DNA of 64,000 bases from Bacillus testis (GTDB lineage Bacteria > Bacillota > Bacilli > Bacillales > DSM-1321): positions 1,509,933 to 1,573,932 of the forward strand of contig NZ_LN851186.1 of the NCBI RefSeq assembly GCF_001243895.1, given 5' to 3'. The position numbers and the translations under genes are program-made. The notes beneath the pieces are model-generated. The model worked only from the letters and a program-made list of their open reading frames with translations, was not told where the DNA came from and searched no databases. Within the stretch, counting starts at the first letter, position 1; the number at the start of each line of letters is the position of its first letter. This document shows positions 35,597 to 44,615 of this stretch, in pieces.

Positions 35597-36556
35597 ATGA
35601 ATTGGGAAACAAAGATTACAAAACTTCTGGATATCCGCTATCCGATTATACAAGGTGGGCTTGCCCATTTGGCTTATGCGGATTTGGCAGCTGCAGTTTC
35701 AAATGCCGGGGGCCTTGGCCAAGTGACGGCGATGAGCCTTAAAAACCCGGAGCTTCTTAAGGAGGAGTTAAGAAAAACGAAAGCAATGACTAAACATCCG
35801 TTTGCTGTTAATTTTGCCATCGGTTCGCATGATCGCCCATTTATTCCTTATGTTGAGGCGGCACTGGAAGAAGGGATGTCCATTGCTACGATTACGGGAG
35901 GAAACCCTAAACCTGTATTTGATGCATTGGAAGGAACAGGTGTAAAGATCATTGTGCTGGTGGCTGCTGTAAGGCAAGCGCAAAAAGCGGAAGAACTGGG
36001 AGCGGACGCAGTTATCGTAGTCGGACAAGAAGGAGGAGGCCATTTGGGGAGAGATGATCTCGGCACGATGGTTCTGGTTCCTCGAGTAGTTGATGCAGTC
36101 AATATTCCGGTCGTGGCGTCTGGAGGAATCGGCGACGGAAGAGGGCTGATGGCCGCCTTGAGCCTCGGTGCCGAAGGTGTTGAAATGGGAACACGGTTTA
36201 TTGCGGTGAAGGAATGCGTAGGTGCTAACGATGTCTATAAACAATCTTTAATCGATGCGACCGAGCGTGATACCGTAGTCATTAAGCGTTCGCTGGGAGC
36301 GCCTGCCCGCGCCCTCTCGAATCATTGGACTGATAAAATTCTTGAGATGGAAAAACAGCAGATGGGCTATGAAGGGTTGAAAGACTATATTAGTGGTTAT
36401 TCTAATAAAAAATACATACATGAAGGCAACAAAGATGAAGGCTATGCATGGGCAGGGCAAGTGGCAGGTTTGATACAGGATATACCCACGGTCAGCGAAT
36501 TATTTGATAAAATGATCGGTGAAGCAGACCAAATCCGAAAGAAGTGGCAACAATAG
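35597..36556 (+). CDS. Nitronate monooxygenase-family flavoprotein
   Basis: 319 codons from ATG 35597, with GAGGAGG upstream. A TIM-barrel FMN protein: YPIIQGGLAHLAYADLAAAVSNAGGLG at the N-terminus, VVGQEGGGHLGRDD (catalytic-loop His region) near 145, and ASGGIGDGRGLMAALSLGAEGVEMGTRF near 180 (FMN phosphate site). This layout fits class II nitronate monooxygenases and FabK-like enoyl reductases; FabK is less likely because there is no fatty-acid context. It occupies the place of B. subtilis speA. It probably shares transcription with yktA, 24 bases downstream. Confidence 0.88.
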   Translation: MNWETKITKLLDIRYPIIQGGLAHLAYADLAAAVSNAGGLGQVTAMSLKNPELLKEELRKTKAMTKHPFAVNFAIGSHDRPFIPYVEAALEEGMSIATITGGNPKPVFDALEGTGVKIIVLVAAVRQAQKAEELGADAVIVVGQEGGGHLGRDDLGTMVLVPRVVDAVNIPVVASGGIGDGRGLMAALSLGAEGVEMGTRFIAVKECVGANDVYKQSLIDATERDTVVIKRSLGAPARALSNHWTDKILEMEKQQMGYEGLKDYISGYSNKKYIHEGNKDEGYAWAGQVAGLIQDIPTVSELFDKMIGEADQIRKKWQQ

Positions 36557-36580
36557 AAATGACAGAAAAGAGGAATAAAA

Positions 36581-36850
36581 ATGGAATACCAATATCCGAT
36601 GGAGCTTGATTGGAGCACAGAAGAGATTGTCGATAGCATCGCTTTCTTTGAAGCAGTAGAAATGGCGTACGAAACAGGCATCATGCGCGAGGAATTCATG
36701 AGAAGATACCGTCGTTTTAAAGAAATAGTGCCAAGTATAGCAGGGGAGAAAAAAATTTGCGGAGAATTTGAAGAAGTGAGCGGCTATTCTTCCTATCGCG
36801 CCGTTAAGGCTGCAAAAGCTGCACAGGAAGGGACAAAAATAAAGCTTTGA
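36581..36850 (+). CDS. yktA: UPF0223 protein YktA
   Basis: 89 codons with AAAAGAGG before the [36 protein letters not shown] and [14 protein letters not shown] and [12 protein letters not shown] are the family signature. A small all-alpha cytosolic protein of unknown function. Ends in a bidirectional terminator shared with yktB. Confidence 0.93.
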   Translation: MEYQYPMELDWSTEEIVDSIAFFEAVEMAYETGIMREEFMRRYRRFKEIVPSIAGEKKICGEFEEVSGYSSYRAVKAAKAAQEGTKIKL

Positions 36851-36860
36851 CTAAAAATGA

Positions 36861-36896
36861 GAACTGCCAGCAAAACAAGTGCTGGCAGTTCTTTTT
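36861..36896. terminator. Bidirectional terminator yktA / yktB
   Basis: GAACTGCCAGC / GCTGGCAGTTC 11-bp stem, T5 on the right. Confidence 0.9.
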
Positions 36897-36929
36897 GGTT
36901 CCTGCCCGACGTTTTTGGGCCGCGGGTGT

Positions 36930-37550
36930 TTAATACAATTTATACAGGGGTAATAAATTTACAAATACTTCAGAACATTTATCAATAAAAGCTTTACCAT
37001 TCATTTGAAGGGCATCTTCTCTCGATATTTGGCAGCCGCAAAGGATTTCAGCTTTTTTAACCGTTTGAAGGCGTTGGAACATCTCTTCAAAATCAGCATC
37101 GGAAAGTTCGCCGTGTTTCTTGGCGTCAGGTTTTGTATGGTCGACGGACCATACAAAATCACTTGGTATTTCTTCTATGATCCGATTTTTTTGCTGTAGC
37201 ATTTGTAAACCGATTTCAGCTTTCATGGGAGCTTCGTAGATGACAGCAAACCAGATGAATACATGGGTTTCCCATAAACCAATTTGGAAATGGGGAAGCA
37301 TTTTATAGCCTCGTTTATTGGGGGCAAAAGCAACCCAAGTATCATTCGGGGGATTGACAGACCGGCGTGCATGCTTCGCCACATGGGCAAATTGTTCCTG
37401 TCCGGTCAAAACAGACAGCTCTGGTGCAAAATAAGCTCCTAAATATTCAAGTTTTGGGCGTATCCGGCTCTGAAGGGCCTCCATTCTTGGTTCCAGGCCA
37501 TTTATTTTGAATACATTGAAATCTGCAGCGTTAAATCCATTGAATTGCAT
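36930..37550 (-). CDS. yktB: UPF0637 protein YktB
   Basis: 206 codons from ATG 37550 (MQFNGFNAADFNVFKINGLEPRM), chosen because AAGGAGG lies six bases upstream. WVAFAPNKRGYKMLPHFQIGLWETHVFIWFAVIYEAP is a conserved core. Soluble alpha/beta protein; family function unknown. Convergent to yktA as in B. subtilis. Confidence 0.93.
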   Translation of the reverse strand: MQFNGFNAADFNVFKINGLEPRMEALQSRIRPKLEYLGAYFAPELSVLTGQEQFAHVAKHARRSVNPPNDTWVAFAPNKRGYKMLPHFQIGLWETHVFIWFAVIYEAPMKAEIGLQMLQQKNRIIEEIPSDFVWSVDHTKPDAKKHGELSDADFEEMFQRLQTVKKAEILCGCQISREDALQMNGKAFIDKCSEVFVNLLPLYKLY

Positions 37551-37840
37551 GGAGAGCCTCCTTGTAATCATGATACTTTTAGTGTAACACAGACAAGAAT
37601 AATATCTTAAAAAAATGTGCTAATTTCGGGAGATCCTCATAGAATGAATAACACTCTTCAGAAGAGGTGTGAAGCAAGTCCGCTTTTTTCTCGTATATAG
37701 CTTTTCTAGAATTTAGCTTGTTTGAATGGTACATGGGGCTCTCTATACAATTACGTGAAGAAATAGGCATTCAGCAGTGTTCAACTGGGGATTTAGTGAA
37801 AAGCCAAATGATTCAATCTATAAAAAAAGGGGTGTACGAC

Positions 37841-38038
37841 ATGAAACAGGTTATGAATTCAACTACAAAAGCGAAAGAATATGAAAAAAAGCGTGCAACA
37901 GTATTACGCATGGAATTGGACTATGAATTAGCTACTTTATATGAGGCAATCACCGAAAAGAATAAAGAACAGCAAAAAGAAAGCAAAGCAAAGCTCGAAA
38001 AAATCCGTAGGGAATTAATAAAGCTACAAGCCTTGTGA
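37841..38038 (+). CDS. ykzI: YkzI-like small helical protein
   Basis: 65 codons from ATG 37841 (MKQVMNSTTKAKEYEKK), with AGGGGTG upstream; a longer frame from 37718 has no ribosome site. The protein is almost entirely charged coiled helix (ELDYELATLYEAITEKNKEQQKESKAKLEKIRRELIKLQAL). Placement between yktB and yktC corresponds to B. subtilis ykzI. Function unknown. Confidence 0.75.
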   Translation: MKQVMNSTTKAKEYEKKRATVLRMELDYELATLYEAITEKNKEQQKESKAKLEKIRRELIKLQAL

Positions 38039-38073
38039 ATAGGGGGTTCATTGAATTGTATATGACTATAGTA

Positions 38074-38106
38074 AACGGGCTCTGCATAGCGAGGGCTCGT
38101 TTTTAT
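38074..38106 (+). terminator. ykzI terminator
   Basis: AACGGGCTCT / AGGGCTCGTT ten-bp stem (two G-U), followed by T run. Confidence 0.7.
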
Positions 38107-38112
38107 ATATTT

Positions 38113-38250
38113 TTATAAAGTGAAACTTAGCGGGGCATTCATCCCCGCTAACAATCGGATTCTTAGCGGCGGCTTGATTTTCCGCCTACATTTATTTCCA
38201 TTCGCGTATCTTTTAAGCGGGGTCTTAGCGCTAGTTAAAAAATGGGATCA
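38113..38250. repeat. Dispersed repeat family 1, long copy R1
   Basis: About 138 bases starting TTATAAAGTGAAACTT, then a CGGGG..CCCCG hairpin, CAATCGGAT, a GGCGG segment, TTAGCGCTAGTT and GGGATCA. The same order of blocks recurs at 61541-61668. Noncoding, between the ykzI terminator and yktC. Confidence 0.7.
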
Positions 38251-38375
38251 GGGGCTTTTAATAGCCATAATACGGTTTGGCGAGGCAATTTTAACGAATA
38301 CAAGCGTTCAGGGTATGTATTTCCGGGATGATTTCATATAATAAATATATTAATGCGAATTTTGAGGTGTGTTGG

Positions 38376-39173
38376 ATGGACGAAAAATACTGGGAAAAAC
38401 TTAAATCATATGCAATGGCATGGATGAAAGAAGCGGGACAACAAATCAAACAATCCTTCGGCCAAGTTTTGCATATTGAAACAAAAAGCGACCGCACCGA
38501 TTTAGTGACCGACATTGATAAAGAGATCGAAGTGTTTCTTCGCGATAAAGTGACTGCTGCCTTCCCTAACCATAAAATCGTTGCAGAGGAAGGGATGGGG
38601 GAGCAAGTGGAAAATTTGGACGGGATTGTCTGGTTCATCGACCCGATTGACGGAACGTCCAATTTTATTCATCAACAACGCAATTTTGCCATATCGATCG
38701 GTATTTATGATGACGGAGTCGGCATCATAGGCCTTATCTATGATGTGGTCCATGATGAAATGTACCATGCACGGCGCGGGGCAGGAGCTTATATGAATGA
38801 TACTCGCCTATTGCCGCTTGAACCTGCCACACTTGAAAACAGCATGATTGCTTTGAATGCCTCCTGGCTATTGCCGAAAAAAACAATCAGCATGAATGCT
38901 GTCATCCGGCTGGTCCGAGGTGCGCGGGCCACCCGTTCATTTGGTTCAGCTGCAATTGAATTGGCAAGTGCAGCTGCTGGACGGATTGATGCTTATATGT
39001 CCATGAGGCTTGCTCCTTGGGATTTTGCAGCCGGTGCCGTTTTAATAGAAGAGGTGGGAGGCGTTATTTCGGATATTAAAGGGAATCAGGTCGATTTTTT
39101 AAAGGGGGGCACTTTCCTGGTGGCCAAGCCTGGCTTGCATGAGGAAATTGTAACGGCTCTCTTCGGAGATTGA
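38376..39173 (+). CDS. yktC: Inositol monophosphatase family protein YktC
   Basis: 265 codons from ATG 38376 (MDEKYWEKLKSYAMAWM), equal in length to B. subtilis YktC, with GAGGTG upstream. Metal and substrate motifs: LVTDIDKEIE, IVAEEGMGE (Glu ligand), WFIDPIDGTSNFIHQ (DPxDGT), and the C-terminal APWDFAAGAVLIEEVGG (WD). A Mg-dependent, lithium-sensitive type phosphatase of sugar/inositol phosphates, or of NADP or PAP in some relatives. Cytosolic. Confidence 0.94.
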   Translation: MDEKYWEKLKSYAMAWMKEAGQQIKQSFGQVLHIETKSDRTDLVTDIDKEIEVFLRDKVTAAFPNHKIVAEEGMGEQVENLDGIVWFIDPIDGTSNFIHQQRNFAISIGIYDDGVGIIGLIYDVVHDEMYHARRGAGAYMNDTRLLPLEPATLENSMIALNASWLLPKKTISMNAVIRLVRGARATRSFGSAAIELASAAAGRIDAYMSMRLAPWDFAAGAVLIEEVGGVISDIKGNQVDFLKGGTFLVAKPGLHEEIVTALFGD

Positions 39174-39187
39174 TGTTCTTCCCGACA

Positions 39188-39223
39188 AAAGAAGCCCTTG
39201 CCAATATGGCAGGAGCTTCTTTT
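39188..39223 (+). terminator. yktC terminator
   Basis: AAGAAGC..TTGCCA / TGGCA..GCTTCTT stem followed by T4. Confidence 0.8.
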
Positions 39224-39354
39224 ATTCTAACTGGCGCTTATGGCTCCTCCTCTAACCAAAAGTGAAAATGGCTATGGGAAGGGGAAGCGCTAGTTTGGAC
39301 TAAAATTGGTTCGATAGTAGGAAAAATACCCTTCAATCATAGTTCATTCTATAC

Positions 39355-39537
39355 TTACAATTTACCTGCTTCACGAAATTTCTTCTTAAGTGAAAAACCA
39401 GTCCCCATTACTGCGCATAAAGCGATTAAAGTCAATAATATGCCTATTATACTGCGATAGCTGATGCTGATTGCGGTTCCAGCCATACAAAAAGCAGCCA
39501 AGAACGCTAATCCTAGAAATAAAACCTTTGGATTCAT
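39355..39537 (-). CDS. ylaF: YlaF-like small membrane protein
   Basis: 60 codons from ATG 39537 (MNPKVLFLGLAFLAAFCMAG), with AAGGGGTGAT upstream. Two hydrophobic helices (about 4-22 and 29-48) and a basic C-terminus LKKKFREAGKL. Its position directly before and divergent from typA corresponds to B. subtilis ylaF. Function unknown. Confidence 0.82.
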   Translation of the reverse strand: MNPKVLFLGLAFLAAFCMAGTAISISYRSIIGILLTLIALCAVMGTGFSLKKKFREAGKL

Positions 39538-39645
39538 ATAAATCACCCCTTATGGTCTCTATTTTACATAATTTAATTGCTTTTATCTAGTGCGTGGGTA
39601 TGATATAATATATTAGTTAATCTGAATTATTAGGAGTGGAAATGG

Positions 39646-41490
39646 TTGAATCTTCGTAAAGATATACGCAATATAGCAATTATAGCACACGTTGACCATG
39701 GTAAAACGACATTGGTCGACCAATTATTAAAACAGTCTGGGACGTTCCGGGCGAACGAACATGTGGAAGAAAGAGCAATGGATTCAAATGATATCGAGAG
39801 AGAACGCGGTATCACGATCCTAGCCAAAAATACAGCGGTTCGATATCATGATACTAAAATCAATATCCTGGATACTCCTGGCCATGCCGATTTCGGTGGA
39901 GAAGTAGAACGGATCATGAAAATGGTCGATGGGGTTGTCCTCGTGGTTGATGCGTATGAAGGATGCATGCCTCAAACTCGTTTCGTTCTTAAAAAAGCAT
40001 TGGAGCAAAAAATTACACCAATCGTCGTTGTCAATAAAATTGACCGCGATGCTGCAAGACCTGAAGAAGTAGTCGATGAAGTAATCGACCTATTCATTGA
40101 ACTAGATGCAAGCGAAGACCAATTGGACTTCCCGGTTGTCTATGCTTCAGGAATCAACGGAACAGCTTCACTCAGCCCAGATCCTGCCGATCAAGAGGAA
40201 AATATGGAAGCTTTGTTCGAGTCAATCGTGAATAACATTCCTGCACCAGTAGACAATCGCGATGAGCCATTGCAATTCCAAATCGCATTGCTTGATTACA
40301 ATGACTATGTAGGCCGTATCGGTATCGGCCGGGTGTTCCGCGGTACAATGAAAGTTGGCCAACAAGTTGCGCTTATGAAACTAGACGGTACCGTCAAACA
40401 ATTCCGCGTAACTAAAATCTTCGGTTTCTCGGGCTTAAAACGGGTAGAAATCAATGAAGCATACGCCGGCGATTTAGTAGCTGTATCCGGAATGGAAGAT
40501 ATCAACGTCGGCGAAACGGTATGTCCTGACGACCACCAAGAGGCATTGCCTATTCTTCGCATTGATGAGCCGACATTGCAAATGACATTCCTTGTGAACA
40601 ACTCGCCATTCGCAGGCCGAGAAGGTAAATGGGTGACAGCAAGAAAGATTGAAGAGCGCCTACAATTGCAACTGCAAACAGATGTCAGCCTTCGTGTCGA
40701 TCCTACCGACTCACCGGATGCATGGATTGTCTCAGGACGTGGCGAGCTTCACTTATCGATCCTTATCGAAAACATGAGACGTGAAGGTTTTGAACTTCAA
40801 GTTTCAAAACCGGAAGTTATTGTCCGCGTCATTGATGGCGTACGTTGCGAGCCGGTCGAACGCGTTCAAATCGATATCCCTGAAGAGCACACTGGTGCCA
40901 TCATGGAATCTCTTGGAGCACGAAAAGGCGAAATGCAGGATATGGTCAATAACGGAAACGGACAAGTAAGACTTCAATTCTTGGTTCCTGCACGCGGATT
41001 GATCGGATATTCAACTGAATTCCTGACTTTAACACGCGGCTTTGGAATCCTTAACCATACATTTGACAGCTATCAGCCAATGGCAACCGGCCAAGTGGGC
41101 GGACGCCGTCAAGGTGTGCTTGTATCCATGGAAACAGGAAAAGCGACTCAATACGGAATCATGGGTGTTGAAGACCGCGGTGTAATCTTTGTAGAACCGG
41201 GCACTGAAATCTATGAAGGTATGATTGTCGGAGAACATAACCGTGAAAATGACTTGACTGTCAATATCGTTAAAGCAAAACAAATGACGAATATGCGGAG
41301 TGCGAACAAAGACCAAACAACAACTATGAAAAAACCGCGCATCATGTCTCTTGAAGAAGCGCTGGAATACTTGAACGATGACGAGTACCTTGAAGTGACA
41401 CCAGAAAGTATCCGTCTTCGTAAAAAGATTCTTGATAAAGGCGAGCGTGAACGCGTAGCCAAAAAGAAAAAATTCGCAGAAACAAACTAA
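39646..41490 (+). CDS. typA: Ribosome-associated GTPase TypA/BipA
   Basis: 614 codons from TTG 39646, with AGGAGTG seven bases upstream. G1 [12 protein letters not shown]2 RERGITI, G3 [13 protein letters not shown]4 NKID. Domain II, an EF-G-like domain III and V, and the BipA-specific C-terminal domain follow ([58 protein letters not shown]). A translation GTPase that binds the 70S ribosome and aids subunit assembly and stress or cold growth. Likely cotranscribed with ylaH. Confidence 0.97.
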   Translation: MNLRKDIRNIAIIAHVDHGKTTLVDQLLKQSGTFRANEHVEERAMDSNDIERERGITILAKNTAVRYHDTKINILDTPGHADFGGEVERIMKMVDGVVLVVDAYEGCMPQTRFVLKKALEQKITPIVVVNKIDRDAARPEEVVDEVIDLFIELDASEDQLDFPVVYASGINGTASLSPDPADQEENMEALFESIVNNIPAPVDNRDEPLQFQIALLDYNDYVGRIGIGRVFRGTMKVGQQVALMKLDGTVKQFRVTKIFGFSGLKRVEINEAYAGDLVAVSGMEDINVGETVCPDDHQEALPILRIDEPTLQMTFLVNNSPFAGREGKWVTARKIEERLQLQLQTDVSLRVDPTDSPDAWIVSGRGELHLSILIENMRREGFELQVSKPEVIVRVIDGVRCEPVERVQIDIPEEHTGAIMESLGARKGEMQDMVNNGNGQVRLQFLVPARGLIGYSTEFLTLTRGFGILNHTFDSYQPMATGQVGGRRQGVLVSMETGKATQYGIMGVEDRGVIFVEPGTEIYEGMIVGEHNRENDLTVNIVKAKQMTNMRSANKDQTTTMKKPRIMSLEEALEYLNDDEYLEVTPESIRLRKKILDKGERERVAKKKKFAETN

Positions 41491-41516
41491 GGCGGATTTC
41501 ATAGGGGGGAAATGGG

Positions 41517-41834
41517 ATGGACGTTTCTGAACGCTTATCGTTTTTTGCAGCTCTATTTGAAGTGGATAAGAATCCGGATGCAGGTATGTGGTATTTATAT
41601 TTAACTGTATTAGTTTTGACAATCATCGTATATAATCTTGGCTTTGCCAAGAAATTATCATTGTTGCAGAACATCATTATTTATGCATGTCTAGCCTTTG
41701 GTTGTACAATCCTTACTTTTTTTGCCGCATTCCTGCCAATGGCGGAAGGTTTGTTTTTTACAGCATTGTTCCTGGGCATCTACCGTTTCCGTCTTCATCT
41801 TCACCGGAAGAGCCAGAACAAGAAAATCGCTTGA
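41517..41834 (+). CDS. ylaH: YlaH-like membrane protein
   Basis: 105 codons, with AGGGGGG before the ATG. Three hydrophobic helices (about 24-42, 49-70, 74-90), a short acidic N-terminus containing ERLSFFAALFEVDKNPDAGMWYLY and a basic tail RFRLHLHRKSQNKK. The YlaH family always follows typA in Bacillaceae. Function unknown. Confidence 0.9.
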   Translation: MDVSERLSFFAALFEVDKNPDAGMWYLYLTVLVLTIIVYNLGFAKKLSLLQNIIIYACLAFGCTILTFFAAFLPMAEGLFFTALFLGIYRFRLHLHRKSQNKKIA

Positions 41835-41902
41835 ATTTCACCAAAGATACGCAACATGCCTATTGAAACCATGTTTGGTAAGTGAAAGGAGAAGATCCTA
41901 TA

Positions 41903-42184
41903 ATGTCACTCCAAGATTCATTGTACAATTGGTTAAGTATCAAGGTGGTGCACGAAGCACGTCCTGATGACAGCGCGGCTGAAGAAACATTTCATTCTTT
42001 TCAGCATTTGCTTGAAAAGGAGCATGGCCTTTCAAGGTTGAAAGTCAGCAAGAAAGACGATATGTATTCGGTAACGTACAGGAAAGATGGGGAAGAGCTT
42101 ACTTCCTCCTTTCCTGCTGATCTCATTGAATGCATGCTCAACAGCATTTTGGAGAACCCTGAACGGTTTAAAAATTATCATTAA
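41903..42184 (+). CDS. Small conserved-type protein of unknown function
   Basis: 93 codons from ATG 41903 (MSLQDSLYNWLSIKVVHEARP), after AAAGGAG. A soluble alpha/beta protein with a highly acidic middle; DSAAEETFHSFQHLLEKEHGLSRLKV and a basic strand pair DMYSVTYRKDGEELTSSFPADLIECMLNSILENPERFKNY. Not in this position in B. subtilis as I recall it. Same strand as typA-ylaH and likely cotranscribed, ending at a bidirectional terminator. Confidence 0.75.
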   Translation: MSLQDSLYNWLSIKVVHEARPDDSAAEETFHSFQHLLEKEHGLSRLKVSKKDDMYSVTYRKDGEELTSSFPADLIECMLNSILENPERFKNYH

Positions 42185-42220
42185 AAAAGGGCAGCGAGAT
42201 ATGATCTCGCTGCCTTTTTT
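42183..42220. terminator. Bidirectional terminator before ylaI
   Basis: AAAAAAGGGCAGCGAGAT-atg-ATCTCGCTGCCTTTTTT; stem of at least 15 bp. Confidence 0.9.
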
Positions 42221-42226
42221 AATGCA

Positions 42227-42427
42227 TCACCAATCTTTTTCTTTGTTCTCTGGTTTTCGAAAATGGAATTGCCCTGATTGGATCCGTTCGTTGGTACGTT
42301 CAGAGATGCGGTCATGGCATGATTGGCACATATATGTGTGGATCGGGCGGTTACGAAGTTTTTTTGCAATGGGAGAATTATGGTCAATGCTTTCGATTTT
42401 ATCGCAAATTACACATTTTACTTTCAT
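42227..42427 (-). CDS. ylaI: YlaI zinc-ribbon protein
   Basis: 66 codons. Two CxxC knuckles: CVICDK (Cys5, Cys8) and CQSCHDR (Cys34, Cys37), the DUF2197 pattern, with a basic C-terminal helix. Likely a small zinc-binding protein; function unknown. Agrees with B. subtilis order typA-ylaH-ylaI-ylaJ. Confidence 0.9.
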   Translation of the reverse strand: MKVKCVICDKIESIDHNSPIAKKLRNRPIHTYMCQSCHDRISERTNERIQSGQFHFRKPENKEKDW

Positions 42428-42524
42428 CTTACACCTCTAGTATATAATCTAGCTTTATTATATCACGTTTGAAGTGTTAAGAATATTTTCGAATCGGAAG
42501 CAGCACTCTGTGTCTTCAGCATTC

Positions 42525-43049
42525 TTATTTGTGGGAACCGGTTTGTTCCGTGTTGGTCTCCGCGGAGGTTTCAGGAACAATACGATTGGCAATATCGCTT
42601 AATTCTTGCAGGATGCCTTCCACTGGCTCTCCGGCAGCTATGTCATTGCCAACTTTTTTAAGAGAGGCGATCATATCCGGATCAGCAACGATGAGTGCGT
42701 TGCTTCCATACTTTTCGTTTTTAACGGCATCTGCCACATGCTGCTTAACTTCGGCAACTTTGGCCCGGTCAAGGTTTGCATCTACGTCAACGGCAATAAA
42801 TGAATAGGGCCCAAGGACCACCGCTTCGACATGCTGGACCTGCGGCACCTTTCCCGCTGACTGCTTCAATGCATCGGCTGCCTTTTGGATTTCTTCTTTA
42901 TTCCATGCAGCATCATGATCATTGCGGGCATTGTCTTTGGCGGAAGGGGAAGAAGCGTTGTTGTGTTGCTCTTGGGTGTTGTCTTTCTGCATTTGGCAAC
43001 CGCCCGCCACTAACAGCAAAGCAAGAAAAGCAAGCCTGAACTTTGGCAT
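42525..43049 (-). CDS. ylaJ: YhcN/YlaJ sporulation lipoprotein
   Basis: 174 codons from ATG 43049 (MPKFRLAFLALLLVAGGC), with GGGAGGT upstream. The lipobox Cys is residue 18. After a Asn/Gln/Asp-rich spacer, the folded domain (about 60-160) includes HVEAVVLGPYSFIAVDVDANLDRAKVAEVKQHVADAV and GSNALIVADPDMIASLKKVGNDIAAG, matching YhcN/YlaJ spore lipoproteins. It is expected in the outer leaflet of a spore membrane; related YhcN-like proteins affect germination and cortex steps. Confidence 0.93.
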   Translation of the reverse strand: MPKFRLAFLALLLVAGGCQMQKDNTQEQHNNASSPSAKDNARNDHDAAWNKEEIQKAADALKQSAGKVPQVQHVEAVVLGPYSFIAVDVDANLDRAKVAEVKQHVADAVKNEKYGSNALIVADPDMIASLKKVGNDIAAGEPVEGILQELSDIANRIVPETSAETNTEQTGSHK

Positions 43050-43231
43050 ATGGTGTACCTCCCTAACAATAAATGTGCGGCTCATGCTTATTTTGCCATC
43101 GACATTCTAAGTTTATGCTCTGGGACATATATTTTTAGCAATACCATAGAGTGCATCATATACTGGTCATACATAGTTAGTGCCATTCATCAGAATCACT
43201 GATTGAAATATTTCCGGCAGGAGGCATTATA

Positions 43232-44560
43232 TTGAATAAGATATATGTGTTAGATACGAACGTCCTATTGCAGGATCCTTATTCCATTTTTTCATTCGAA
43301 CAAAATGAAGTGGTCATACCGGCCGTTGTACTGGAGGAAGTCGATTCCAAGAAACGGAATCTCGACGAGGTGGGAAGGAATGCAAGGCTTGTATCCAAAC
43401 TGATCGATAATCTAAGAAAGTCGGGAAAGCTTCATGAAACGATTCAGTTGCATAATGGCGGCTCGATCAGGATTGAGCTGAACCATAAATATTTCCTTCA
43501 ATTGCAGGAAATTTTCGTGGAAAAAACAAATGATAACCGGATTTTAGCGGTCGCCAAAAATTTATCCCTAGAGGAAGAAGCAAAGGAAAACGGGAAAGAA
43601 GTCATTCTCGTTTCCAAAGATACCCTTGTCCGGGTGAAAGCTGATGCCTTAGGCTTAAATGCTGAAGATTTTCTGAATGACAGAGTTGTGGAACTCGACC
43701 ATATTTATAGCGGGTTCAATGAACTATATATTCCTAAGGAGGCTTTGGACCTCTTTTATGAAAAAGGGGATCTACTGTTGGCGGATCTCGCTAACCACCC
43801 TTTTTACCCCAATCAGTTCCTTTTGATGAAGGACTCTCTTGGAGGAAAGAGTTCAGCAATCGGAATGGTGGATAATGAAGCGAGAAAAGTCAGAAAGTTG
43901 ATATTCGACCAGGAGAGGGTCTGGGGAATCAAGGCTAGAAACGCCCAACAGATGATGGCGATCGAGCTTCTCTTGCGCGAGGATTTGCCTTTTGTGACCA
44001 TGATCGGCAAGGCGGGTACCGGAAAAACCTTGTTGGCTTTAGCGGCTGCATTGATGCAGACGGAGGATTTGGGCAAATACCAGAAACTATTGGTTGCCCG
44101 TCCTATTGTTCCAATGGGAAAAGATCTAGGGTATCTGCCGGGAGAAAAAGCAGAGAAATTAAGGCCTTGGATGCAGCCGATTTATGATAATCTGGAATTC
44201 TTATTCAATACAAAGAAACCTGGGGAATTGGACGGCATATTGGCAGGCATCAATTCAATTGAAGTCGAAGCATTGACTTATATCCGTGGCCGCAGTATCC
44301 CGGAGCAGTTCATGATTATTGATGAGGCGCAAAATCTTACCAAGCATGAAGTGAAGACCATCCTTACACGAGTGGGGGAAAGAAGCAAGATTATCCTGAT
44401 GGGCGATCCGGAACAGATTGATCATCCTTATCTGGATGAACATAATAATGGATTGACATATGCTATTGAAAAATTTAAAGACCAGGGTATCAGCGGGCAT
44501 ATTAAATTGATAAAAGGAGAGAGATCAAGTTTGGCACAGTTGGCGGCCAATATCCTTTAA
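43232..44560 (+). CDS. ylaK: PhoH2: PIN domain plus PhoH ATPase
   Basis: 442 codons from TTG 43232 with CAGGAGG upstream. Residues 1-140 are a PIN nuclease domain (YVLDTNVLLQDP with Asp9, VVLEEVDSKKR, NDNRILAVA, LVSKDTLVRVKAD). Residues 230-440 are the PhoH ATPase/helicase domain with Walker A IGKAGTGKTLLALAA and Walker B FMIIDEAQNLTKHE. Known PhoH2 proteins unwind and cleave RNA in a sequence-specific way. In some actinobacteria they form toxin-antitoxin pairs; no small antitoxin gene precedes this one. Confidence 0.95.
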   Translation: MNKIYVLDTNVLLQDPYSIFSFEQNEVVIPAVVLEEVDSKKRNLDEVGRNARLVSKLIDNLRKSGKLHETIQLHNGGSIRIELNHKYFLQLQEIFVEKTNDNRILAVAKNLSLEEEAKENGKEVILVSKDTLVRVKADALGLNAEDFLNDRVVELDHIYSGFNELYIPKEALDLFYEKGDLLLADLANHPFYPNQFLLMKDSLGGKSSAIGMVDNEARKVRKLIFDQERVWGIKARNAQQMMAIELLLREDLPFVTMIGKAGTGKTLLALAAALMQTEDLGKYQKLLVARPIVPMGKDLGYLPGEKAEKLRPWMQPIYDNLEFLFNTKKPGELDGILAGINSIEVEALTYIRGRSIPEQFMIIDEAQNLTKHEVKTILTRVGERSKIILMGDPEQIDHPYLDEHNNGLTYAIEKFKDQGISGHIKLIKGERSSLAQLAANIL

Positions 44561-44570
44561 AGACATAGAC

Positions 44571-44601
44571 AAAAACGGCTGTGATTATCGCAGCCGTTTT
44601 C
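44571..44601. terminator. Bidirectional terminator ylaK / ylaL
   Basis: AAAACGGCTG / CAGCCGTTTT perfect ten-bp stem. Confidence 0.88.
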
Positions 44602-44615
44602 GCGTAGGCATCTAC

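Noticed and set aside
35462-35600. A 45-codon frame starting MPILASDLNVYTGL that ends on the ATG of the nitronate-monooxygenase-like gene (ATGA overlap)
   Set aside because: The ribosome site abuts its ATG, composition is not protein-like, and no family is seen. It could be a leader, but the evidence is too thin to list.
43232-44560. PhoH2 toxin-antitoxin module
   Set aside because: The PIN-PhoH protein is present, but no small antitoxin frame overlaps or precedes its start; this is the ordinary ylaK of Bacillaceae.
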